Source: an uncultured Collinsella sp.
Lineage (GTDB): Bacteria > Actinomycetota > Coriobacteriia > Coriobacteriales > Coriobacteriaceae
Direction: 5' to 3'
DNA: 7,317 bases
NCBI GenBank assembly: GCA_902491915.1
Contig: CABUJL010000090.1
Span: forward strand, 1 to 7,317
The notes beneath the pieces were generated by a model, which saw only the letters and a list, made by a program, of their open reading frames with translations, ran no database searches and was not told the DNA's origin. The stretch's first letter is position 1. Every line of letters begins with the position of its first letter. Position numbers and translations under genes: made by a program. Shown piece by piece: positions 1-5,522 of the stretch.

Positions 1-1180
1 CGTGCTCGGAGATCAACTCAGCACGTGCGGTGTACTGGGTGCTCATCTCGACCTGATGGTTCCACAGGTTGATGAGCTCGGCAGACGGCTTGCTGTAGGT
101 GGCCTCGAGCGTGAGGTTGCGGCCGATGCGGCGGCACTTGTCCTCGAGCTTGAGCACCATGTGGGTAAAGTACTTGGCGGCGACCTCACGGCTCACCTTG
201 GCGGTGACGTTGGGGTTACCGTCGCGGTCGGAACCGATCCAGCTGCCGGGATGGAAGAACGCCGGGCACAGCGGCGGCACGGTACCGGCCTTGTCGCCCA
301 GCACCCAGTCGTCAAAACGACGATAGATGACGGGGATAACGTCGAACAGCGTGTTATCAAAGATGTCGATGATGGTATCGGCTTCCTCGACCGGCGTGGG
401 CTTCTTGAGCGCGATGGGGCTCGTACGCACCAGGGCGTCGATCTCCTGCAGCATATGGCGCTCGTTCTCCACCAGGTCGGAGCCGCCCAAACGCGGACGC
501 TCCTCCAGCAGGTTGGAGATACGGCGAATCTTGCCCTCGACGGCCTTACGACGGGCCTCGGTGGGATGTGCGGTAAAGACAGGGTGGAACTCGAGCTTGC
601 CGAGCAGCTCATTGGCACCCTCGACGCCCATCTCGTTTACCAACTGGTGATAGGCGACGGTGAGTTCGTTGGCGGGATCGACCTCGGTATCGGTCGATGC
701 GCCGGCCTCGCGCTCGCGCAGCTGCGCCACACGGTAGTTCTCCTCCGACAGGTTTGCCAAGTGGAAGAAGCTCGTAAAGGCGCGAACGATGACCTGCTGC
801 TTATCAAGCGGCAGGCTGTCAATCAGATCGACGACTTCGCGAAACGCCACGGCGGTGGGCTCGTCGGCAGTGGGCACGCCCTGTTCGTCAACGGACTCGT
901 CGGCAGCGCGGCTACCGGGGTTGCCAGCATTGGCCACAATCTCGGCTGTCAAAATCTTGTCGAACAGGTCCGCGATCTCGGGATCATACTCGCTAAGCAC
1001 ACGACGTTCCAGGCGCAGGAACAGCGCCAGATTATCGCGCAGCTCCTCGGGGATCTCGATCTCGGCGAGACGCTCCCTGGACTCGGCATTCGAGCCGATT
1101 CGGTTAACGAGGCGGTTGACCACGGCAGCGACGCGCGCCGCGGCTTCGGGTACAGACTGGTTGCTTAGGTTCTCAGCCAC
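1..1180 (-). CDS. ppc: Phosphoenolpyruvate carboxylase, N-terminal part (cut by window edge)
   Basis: Cytosolic enzyme that carboxylates phosphoenolpyruvate with bicarbonate to give oxaloacetate and phosphate, refilling the C4-acid pool. The 393 visible codons hold both N-terminal signatures. FTAHPTEARRKAV (about residues 202-214) carries the catalytic histidine (His205, matching His138 of E. coli PEPC). GSWIGSDRDGNPNVT (312-326) is the glycine/arginine-rich substrate loop. The C-terminal half lies beyond position 1. I chose the GTG at 1180 because GGGAGG sits 4 bases before it. An in-frame ATG at 1192 would add MGGN but is only one base from its own AAGGAGG. The N-terminus is about 67 residues longer than in the E. 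coli enzyme, partly from an acidic, low-complexity stretch at about residues 84-110. It is a separate unit from hisS, since a terminator and a TATAAT box lie between them. Identity is very secure; the exact start is less so. Confidence 0.96.
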   Translation of the reverse strand, partial: MAENLSNQSVPEAAARVAAVVNRLVNRIGSNAESRERLAEIEIPEELRDNLALFLRLERRVLSEYDPEIADLFDKILTAEIVANAGNPGSRAADESVDEQGVPTADEPTAVAFREVVDLIDSLPLDKQQVIVRAFTSFFHLANLSEENYRVAQLREREAGASTDTEVDPANELTVAYHQLVNEMGVEGANELLGKLEFHPVFTAHPTEARRKAVEGKIRRISNLLEERPRLGGSDLVENERHMLQEIDALVRTSPIALKKPTPVEEADTIIDIFDNTLFDVIPVIYRRFDDWVLGDKAGTVPPLCPAFFHPGSWIGSDRDGNPNVTAKVSREVAAKYFTHMVLKLEDKCRRIGRNLTLEATYSKPSAELINLWNHQVEMSTQYTARAELISEH

Positions 1181-1224
1181 GTTTCCTCCCATTCCTCCTT
1201 CTATGCACGTAACATGCGGTATTC

Positions 1225-1252
1225 ATTATAGGCGCTTGAGAAATACTTTCGA
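1225..1252 (-). promoter_or_regulatory. Probable ppc promoter
   Basis: The minus strand has a perfect TATAAT at 1225-1230, in an AT-rich gap 45 bases upstream of the ppc GTG. The best -35 match is TCGAAA (1247-1252, 4 of 6 to TTGACA) with a 16-base spacer, so the -35 is weak. This may mean an activator is needed or expression is modest. Position and the -10 match support the call; the transcription start is inferred. Confidence 0.5.
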
Positions 1253-1290
1253 CACTGATTGCGCTTTACCACACAAAAGTATTTTCTGCA
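1239..1290 (-). repeat. Paired AT-rich repeat upstream of ppc (possible operator)
   Basis: Two related 16-bp boxes lie 36 bp apart on the minus strand: TGCAGAAAATACTTTT (1275-1290) and TGTCGAAAGTATTTCT (1239-1254), matching at 11 of 16 positions. Their cores AAATACTTT and AAAGTATTT are exact reverse complements (plus-strand 1276-1284 and 1241-1249), so the pair also reads as an inverted repeat. The proximal box overlaps the weak -35 region of ppc. The layout resembles a two-site operator, but no regulator is known and the region is AT-rich, so chance similarity is possible. Confidence 0.3.
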
Positions 1291-1337
1291 TTGCAAGGGT
1301 TTTTGCTCTAAATGGTCGTATTTCTCGGTGGACGGCA

Positions 1338-1380
1338 TACACAAACGGGGGCATTCCGCATAAATGCGAAACACCCCCGT
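1338..1380 (-). terminator. Intrinsic terminator of hisS
   Basis: 1345-1380 folds as a 16-bp stem with a 4-base TTTA loop. The outer ACGGGGG/CCCCCGT pairs are perfect and the inner half contains three G-U wobbles when read as minus-strand RNA. The stem is followed by a modest U-rich run (TTTGTGT), and it begins 57 bases after the hisS stop. The plus side of the hairpin has no T tract, so it should work only for minus-strand transcription. A smaller 6-bp hairpin with a 3-base loop (1387-1401) sits between it and hisS. Confidence 0.8.
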
Positions 1381-1437
1381 AACAATCGCTCGTCGCGAGC
1401 GGGACATGTTAGCGGGTCCGCAGCTCAAAAAGATGCG

Positions 1438-2751
1438 CTACAGGCGCTCGCGAACCGCCTCGACAACGTTGGCCAAATCGGCAAGGACCTCTTCATGGCT
1501 CTCCATGTCGCGCACCTTGACCTTGCCGGCGGCAAGCTCGTCGCCGCCCAGGACCAGGATGAGCTTGGCGCCTACCTTATCGGCCTGCTTAAACTGGGCC
1601 TTGAGCGAACGGCCCTGATAGTCGGCCTCGGTCACGATGCCTGCGGCGCGAAGCTCCTGCGTAATGGCAAAGACGTTCTGGCGCAGTTCCTTGCCGGCAT
1701 TGGCGACATAGACGCACGGGGCCTCATCGGCACCCAGATCGCTGCCAAAGGCCTGCAGGGCCAGCAGGGCGCGCTCAAAACCGACGGCAAAGCCGACGCC
1801 CGCCGTGGGCTTGCCGCCCTCGAGCTCGACGAGGCCATCGTAGCGACCGCCACCACCGATGGAGCCGACACCGGCGCCGGGGGCCTCGACCTCAAAGACA
1901 GTACGGGTGTAGTAGTCCAGACCACGCACCAGGGTGGGGTCCTCGACATACTCGATACCGGCGGCATCCAGATAGCGCTTGACCTGCTCGTAGTGCTCGC
2001 GGCACTCGTCGCACAGGTTGTCACCCATCAGCGGCGCGTCGGCCATGATTTCGCGGCAGTGGTCGTTCTTGCAGTCGAAGGCGCGCAGCGGGTTAAGCTC
2101 GGCGCGCTCGCGGCACTCGTCGCACATCTCGTCTGCGTGATCGAGGATGAACTGCTTAACCTGCTCGCGATAGGCCGGACGGCACTGGGCGTCACCCATC
2201 GAGTTGATGAGCAGACGAAGCTTGGAAAGATCGAAGCCCAGGCGCTTGTAGAACTCCATGAGCATGATGATGCACTCGGCGTCTGCCGCCGGATCGGGAG
2301 CGCCGAGCCACTCGATGCCCACCTGGTGGAACTGGCGCAGGCGGCCCTTCTGGGGACGCTCGCCGCGGAACATGGCCTCAGCGTAGTACGCCTTAAACGG
2401 CGTGGAGCCCTGGGGCACCAGATTGTTCTCGACGACGGCGCGCACCACGCCGGCCGTGCCCTCAGGGCGAAGTGCCAGGCGCTGCTTGGGCTTGAGTTTG
2501 GTGTCGGTGCCCTCGGTAAAGACGCGCTCCAGGTTGGCACCGCTGAACACGCGGAACATCTCCTTGCGCACGACGTCGGTCGACTGGCCGATACCGTGGA
2601 CAAACACGTCCACCTGCTCGATCGCGGGCGTCTCGATGGGTTTAAAACCAAACGGCTCGAACACGCCGGCCGCAATCTGCTGCATCTTTTGCCAGGCGCG
2701 CATCTCGGCGCCGATAAGGTCGCGGGTTCCCTCCGCCTTCTGTGCCTGCAT
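1438..2751 (-). CDS. hisS: Histidine--tRNA ligase (class II)
   Basis: Charges tRNA-His with histidine in the cytosol; 437 residues, normal for bacterial HisRS. Visible in order (numbered from the ATG at 2751): motif 1 around PIETPAIEQVDVF (38-50); LRPEGTAGVVRA (94-105); motif 2 FRGERPQKGRLRQFHQVG (128-145); histidine-binding LVRGLDYYTRTVFE (274-287); GGGRYDGL (300-307); motif 3 GVGFAVGFER (318-327); then the anticodon-binding domain from about 343. A six-cysteine insertion, C-X2-C-X13-C-X4-C-X14-C-X2-C (210-250), may bind a metal. The ATG at 2751 is preferred because AAAGG lies 9 bases upstream; a TTG at 2757 would add two residues but sits too close to that site. aspS, often next to hisS in Gram-positives, is not adjacent here; the gene appears monocistronic. 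Confidence 0.97.
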   Translation of the reverse strand: MQAQKAEGTRDLIGAEMRAWQKMQQIAAGVFEPFGFKPIETPAIEQVDVFVHGIGQSTDVVRKEMFRVFSGANLERVFTEGTDTKLKPKQRLALRPEGTAGVVRAVVENNLVPQGSTPFKAYYAEAMFRGERPQKGRLRQFHQVGIEWLGAPDPAADAECIIMLMEFYKRLGFDLSKLRLLINSMGDAQCRPAYREQVKQFILDHADEMCDECRERAELNPLRAFDCKNDHCREIMADAPLMGDNLCDECREHYEQVKRYLDAAGIEYVEDPTLVRGLDYYTRTVFEVEAPGAGVGSIGGGGRYDGLVELEGGKPTAGVGFAVGFERALLALQAFGSDLGADEAPCVYVANAGKELRQNVFAITQELRAAGIVTEADYQGRSLKAQFKQADKVGAKLILVLGGDELAAGKVKVRDMESHEEVLADLANVVEAVRERL

Positions 2752-2793
2752 GGGCAAACACCTTTCTTTTGTATCGCGTCATAAGTAACGGTC

Positions 2794-2799
2794 ATTATA
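2794..2799 (-). promoter_or_regulatory. -10 box of probable hisS promoter
   Basis: A perfect TATAAT on the minus strand lies about 43 bases upstream of the hisS ATG. It is followed by TGACC, much like the TGAAT after the ppc -10 box. No good -35 is found, because the expected position falls in the GC-rich hairpin arm of the preceding terminator. The leader left is too short for a T-box riboswitch. Confidence 0.45.
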
Positions 2800-2802
2800 C
2801 GG

Positions 2803-2876
2803 CACAAACACAAACAGCGGCGGCGCGTCTGACCGAACGAGGGTATGGGGACTCGTTCGGCCAGACGCGCCGCCGC
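2803..2876 (-). terminator. Long-stem terminator after the MFS gene
   Basis: The arms 2817-2841 and 2852-2876 are complementary over 25 bases around a 10-base loop. The single non-Watson-Crick pair is a G-U wobble in minus-strand RNA but an A-C mismatch in plus-strand RNA. That supports a minus-strand function. The stem is followed on the minus strand by TGTTTGTGTTTGTG and starts about 38 bases after the MFS stop. The stem is unusually long for an intrinsic terminator. Its downstream edge runs into the hisS promoter region. Confidence 0.75.
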
Positions 2877-2913
2877 GGACGAAGCGGACAAGCGGCGATG
2901 CGCTTTGGCCTAC

Positions 2914-3603
2914 CTACTCCCCCGCCACGCTCGTGCGCAGCTTGGCGGCGATGGGCTCGGATGCCAGCAGGAACACGAGCATGACCACGGAGCACGCCAG
3001 GCACACAATCCAGGCGCTCGCAAAGGAGCCCGTGGCATCGAACAGCACGCCCGAGACAATAGCGCCCACGGTGCCGCCGACCATCTCGAGCGAGGTAATG
3101 GTGCCCGTGACCTTGCCGAGGTCGGCCATGCCAAACTGCTTGGACGCGGCAATGGTAGGCGTGATAGTGCCCATGCACGTTCCGACACCAAAGCTCACGG
3201 CAGCCACGATGGGACCAAGATCGGTTGCGGGGAAGCACAGGGCGACGCAGGCGATAATGCACGCAATGGAGCCAAGGATATTGCCAAAGCGCAGACCAAA
3301 GCGGTCATAGATGGCGCCGTTAACGAGGCCCATAAAGAGGAAGGCGACGACGAGCAGCCAAAACGCCGGGCTCTTCTTGATGCGAGACCAGCCAACGTTA
3401 ACCTCAGGAGCCGTGTGCTCGTCCTTGTCGCCAGCCGTCGAGACGGACGGATCGCCCGGGTTCTCGCCGAGCGGCTTCAGACCGATCTCGGAAGGCTTGG
3501 TGCGGAAGGAATAGGCCGTGATGGGCAGCGTCGCCACCATGCAGATAGCCGCGAGCACCAGGAGGGCGGAACGCCAGCCAACGCTCACGATCAGCGAGCT
3601 CAC
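2914..3603 (-). CDS. C-terminal fragment of the broken MFS transporter
   Basis: 229 codons if read from the GTG at 3603, which overlaps the TGA of the upstream fragment as GTGA. No Shine-Dalgarno site precedes this GTG and it falls inside TM5, so the overlap is probably accidental. The frame is open further back to a TAG near 3700. Contents: end of TM5, TM6, a hydrophilic central loop (about residues 33-78), TM7, an apparent gap where TM8 should be, then TM9 to TM12 and a short cytoplasmic tail. Confidence 0.55.
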   Translation of the reverse strand: MSSLIVSVGWRSALLVLAAICMVATLPITAYSFRTKPSEIGLKPLGENPGDPSVSTAGDKDEHTAPEVNVGWSRIKKSPAFWLLVVAFLFMGLVNGAIYDRFGLRFGNILGSIACIIACVALCFPATDLGPIVAAVSFGVGTCMGTITPTIAASKQFGMADLGKVTGTITSLEMVGGTVGAIVSGVLFDATGSFASAWIVCLACSVVMLVFLLASEPIAAKLRTSVAGE

Positions 3604-4070
3604 GATGGGAGACAGAATGGCGCCGCCAAAACCCGAGCCCGAAAGTGCGATGGAGATGGCAAGGCCTCGCTGGCCGTAAACCAGTTGGCGGTCACCAGGC
3701 TAATGAGCAGGCGGGTCGAGGCGACAGCGAAGCAACCCGAGAAGGCAAAGAGCACGTAGACCTGCCACAGCTCACCGACAAAGCTCATGCCCACGAGCAC
3801 CGCCGAGGTGGCTATGACGGTAAGCGAACCCAAAATGCGACCACTAACCTTGTCGGCAACATGGCCAATGACAAGCGATCCGATAACGCTCACCACCGTG
3901 GAGATCGCATTGGAGATGTTGTACTGCGCAAGAGATACTCCCAAGTCGCTGACGATGAGCGGCTGGAACAGGCTCATGCAGTTGACGAAAATGGTGTAGC
4001 ACGTGGCCATGATCACAAAGCCGGAGGCCACCACGAGCCAGCCGGGGAAGAACTTACGTTGCTGAGACAT
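3600..4070 (-). CDS. N-terminal fragment of the broken MFS transporter
   Basis: 156 codons. Residues 1-133 are genuine MFS sequence covering TM1 to TM4, with motif A at 69-78. The last 23 residues (SEALPSPSHFR onward) are out-of-frame read-through after the frameshift. The fragment ends at a TGA (3600-3602). Alone it would be about a third of a transporter and is unlikely to work. Confidence 0.6.
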   Translation of the reverse strand: MSQQRKFFPGWLVVASGFVIMATCYTIFVNCMSLFQPLIVSDLGVSLAQYNISNAISTVVSVIGSLVIGHVADKVSGRILGSLTVIATSAVLVGMSFVGELWQVYVLFAFSGCFAVASTRLLISLVTANWFTASEALPSPSHFRARVLAAPFCLPS

Positions 4071-4110
4071 GCTGTTCTTTTTTTAAACAAACGAGCAGCA
4101 AGATTGGGTG

Positions 4111-5406
4111 CTACCGGTGGTCGGCGATGTAGCCCAAAGCGACGGCGGCATAAGCCGCGGCGCCAAGGGGAAGCTCGGCATCGCTAAAACGTGCCTTGGG
4201 ATGATGCTGAGCAAAATGCTCGTCCGTATCAGTCACGGCAGCGCCCACGGTAAAGTACGCACTCGGGATCTCGCTCGAGATCAACGCGAAGTCCTCGCTC
4301 GCCATGGCGTGGAACAGCGGCAGGAAGGCGGACTTGGGCAGCACCGCGCCCACGTAGCCAAGCGACGCCTGCGTCATATCGTCATCGAGTACGAGCGGGG
4401 GAACATCCGAGAGCGTCTCAATAGTCGCCGGCGTACGATAGGTCGTGGCAACGCCTTTGACGACCTCCGCGATGCGGGCCTTGAGGTGCTCCATGAGCTC
4501 GACATCGAAGCCACGCAGCGTTCCCTCGAGCACACAAGTGTCGGGAATGACATTTGCGGCCTGACCGCCGGTGAACTTGCCAACGGTAAGCGCGACCTCC
4601 TTGGCCGCCGGCACCTCGCGAGCGATAAGCTCCTGAAGCGCCAAATGCACATGCACGCCGGCCGTGATGGGGTCGATGCAGATCTCGGGGCTCGAGCCAT
4701 GGCCGCCCTTGCCCTGAAGCGCGATACGAAAACCGTACACGCCCGAGAGCGCCGGGCTGCCGTAGAGCACCAGGCCAAGCGGCGACTGGCTATTGACATG
4801 CATGGCAAAGGCGACCTGGGGACGCGGGTTCTGCAGCAGACCGTCGGCGATGGCGGCGCGGGCACCCTCAAAGGTTTCCTCGCCCGGCTGGAACAGCAAC
4901 TTAACCGTGGCGTTGGCGTCGACAAGCGCGGACTCGCGGGCCTTGAGCAGGCGCGCCGCACCAAGCAGCGCCGTCGCGTGCATATCGTGTCCGCATGCGT
5001 GCATGCAGCCGTTCGTAGAGGCGAAAGGCTCACCTGACTCTTCGGCAACGGGCAGGGCATCCATGTCGCCACGGAGCATGATGACCGTACCGGCCTGTTC
5101 GTCCGTGCAGACGCCATTGCCCTGGGCCGCGGCGGCACCGGCGCCGACAAGGCCCACAACACAGGAACCATCGACGAGCGTGGCAAATGGGATTTCCATC
5201 TCGGTCAGGCGCGCTTGAATATACGCAGAGGTCTGTGGGAGGCTATTACCCAGCTCGGGCATCTGGTGTAAATCGTGTCGCCACGCAGCGAGCTCGTCTG
5301 CAAAAGCCTGAGCTTCTGCAACGAGACCGTCACCGATAGCGGCCTGCGCCGCTGCGGTGGCCTTGGGCGCTGATTGCGGTTGAAGATCGGACTGAGCTGG
5401 TGCCAT
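4111..5406 (-). CDS. M20D-family amidohydrolase / peptidase
   Basis: A 431-residue zinc-type hydrolase of the family that cleaves N-acyl amino acids, hippurate, indole-acetyl amino acids or small peptides. Seen in order: WRHDLHQMPEL (42-52); LRGDMDALPV (111-120); HACGHDMH (136-143), supplying metal-ligand candidates Cys138 and His140; FQPGEE (172-177), with the catalytic and ligand glutamates; His203 in AMHVN; the dimerisation-domain signature GKGGHGSSPE (232-241); ASEDFA (369-374); and a late His-His pair (401-402) where M20D enzymes place the last ligand. No signal peptide is seen, so it is probably cytosolic. About 35 extra Ala/Gln-rich residues precede the usual start of the domain. The ATG at 5406 has GGAGG 6 bases upstream. 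It is the first gene of a unit with the damaged MFS transporter. The substrate cannot be told from sequence. Confidence 0.92.
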   Translation of the reverse strand: MAPAQSDLQPQSAPKATAAAQAAIGDGLVAEAQAFADELAAWRHDLHQMPELGNSLPQTSAYIQARLTEMEIPFATLVDGSCVVGLVGAGAAAAQGNGVCTDEQAGTVIMLRGDMDALPVAEESGEPFASTNGCMHACGHDMHATALLGAARLLKARESALVDANATVKLLFQPGEETFEGARAAIADGLLQNPRPQVAFAMHVNSQSPLGLVLYGSPALSGVYGFRIALQGKGGHGSSPEICIDPITAGVHVHLALQELIAREVPAAKEVALTVGKFTGGQAANVIPDTCVLEGTLRGFDVELMEHLKARIAEVVKGVATTYRTPATIETLSDVPPLVLDDDMTQASLGYVGAVLPKSAFLPLFHAMASEDFALISSEIPSAYFTVGAAVTDTDEHFAQHHPKARFSDAELPLGAAAYAAVALGYIADHR

Positions 5407-5437
5407 AAATGCCCTCCAGTAACGTTTTTGCGGTAAG

Positions 5438-5472
5438 CACTTTGATAGCGTAAAGTGTAAGGTACAACTTTA
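5438..5472 (-). promoter_or_regulatory. Overlapping inverted repeats upstream of the amidohydrolase (possible operator)
   Basis: On the plus strand CACTTT (5438-5443) is an exact inverted repeat of AAAGTG (5452-5457), 8 bases apart. TAAAGTGTA (5451-5459) is an inverted repeat of TACAACTTTA (5463-5472) with one bulged base. Three half-sites thus sit in 35 bp, 32 to 66 bases upstream of the start codon and just after the EamA terminator. That is where the promoter of the hydrolase-MFS unit must be, though I see no clear -10/-35 pair. A regulator site is inferred. Confidence 0.35.
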
Positions 5473-5483
5473 AGGGCGAGGCA

Positions 5484-5510
5484 TAAAAAATGCCGCCCCA
5501 GGAGGGCGGC
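5484..5510 (-). terminator. Intrinsic terminator of the EamA transporter gene
   Basis: A textbook hairpin on the minus strand: GCCGCCC/GGGCGGC, a 7-bp all-GC stem (5492-5498 with 5504-5510) around a 5-base loop, followed by A and six Ts. It begins 12 bases after the EamA stop codon and separates that gene from the amidohydrolase. Confidence 0.93.
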
Positions 5511-5522
5511 GCAACAAGTTGT

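Larger units (their letters stand above)
2914..4070 (-). pseudogene. MFS transporter (OFA/monocarboxylate-like), frameshifted
   Basis: A major facilitator superfamily permease split over two frames; restoring the frame would give about 385 residues. After TANWFTA the reading frame changes. Adding one A at about 3671 (AGCGAGG to AAGCGAGG on the minus strand) restores TANWFTAKRGLAISIALSG, a normal TM4-TM5 connection, so a 1-base deletion is the simplest cause. MFS motif A is present as GHVADKVSGR between TM2 and TM3. The central loop RTKPSEIGLKPLG and the late LFDATGSFASAW resemble the oxalate/formate antiporter and monocarboxylate group. TM8 also appears missing, since TM7 (AFLFMGLVNGA) runs straight into the loop IYDRFGLRFGN. 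It lies 40 bp downstream of the amidohydrolase, so it probably once imported or exported that enzyme's substrate or product. No clear Shine-Dalgarno site precedes the ATG at 4070, only an A-rich run. Substrate unknown. Confidence 0.85.

Noticed and set aside
2..1168. Long open frame on the plus strand opposite ppc
   Set aside because: It is exactly antisense to clear PEPC sequence, and its protein shows no recognisable family. In GC-rich genes the rarity of TTA, CTA and TCA codons leaves the opposite strand open.
1201..1428. 75-codon minus-strand frame containing CRKYF twice
   Set aside because: It spans the hisS terminator and the ppc promoter. The repeated CRKYF only reflects the repeated DNA boxes described upstream of ppc.
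1312..2784. 490-codon plus-strand frame opposite hisS
   Set aside because: Antisense shadow of hisS that also runs through the hisS terminator. The protein looks like reverse-strand translation and has no family.
2752..2816. T-box riboswitch in front of hisS
   Set aside because: The leader after the TATAAT box is only about 40 bases, with no room for stem I or an antiterminator, and no T-box consensus is seen.
3600..3603. GTGA overlap as a sign of two coupled, separately made transporter halves
   Set aside because: There is no ribosome site before the GTG, which lies in the middle of TM5. One inserted base restores a continuous family match, so a mutated single gene is simpler.
2845..3759. 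Plus-strand frame opposite the MFS gene
   Set aside because: Arg/Ala/His-rich product typical of antisense reading of membrane protein codons. It has no ribosome site or family.
5480..5494. Small palindrome GGCAT-AAAAA-ATGCC next to the EamA terminator
   Set aside because: It consists of the terminator's T tract and stem edge and needs no separate function.
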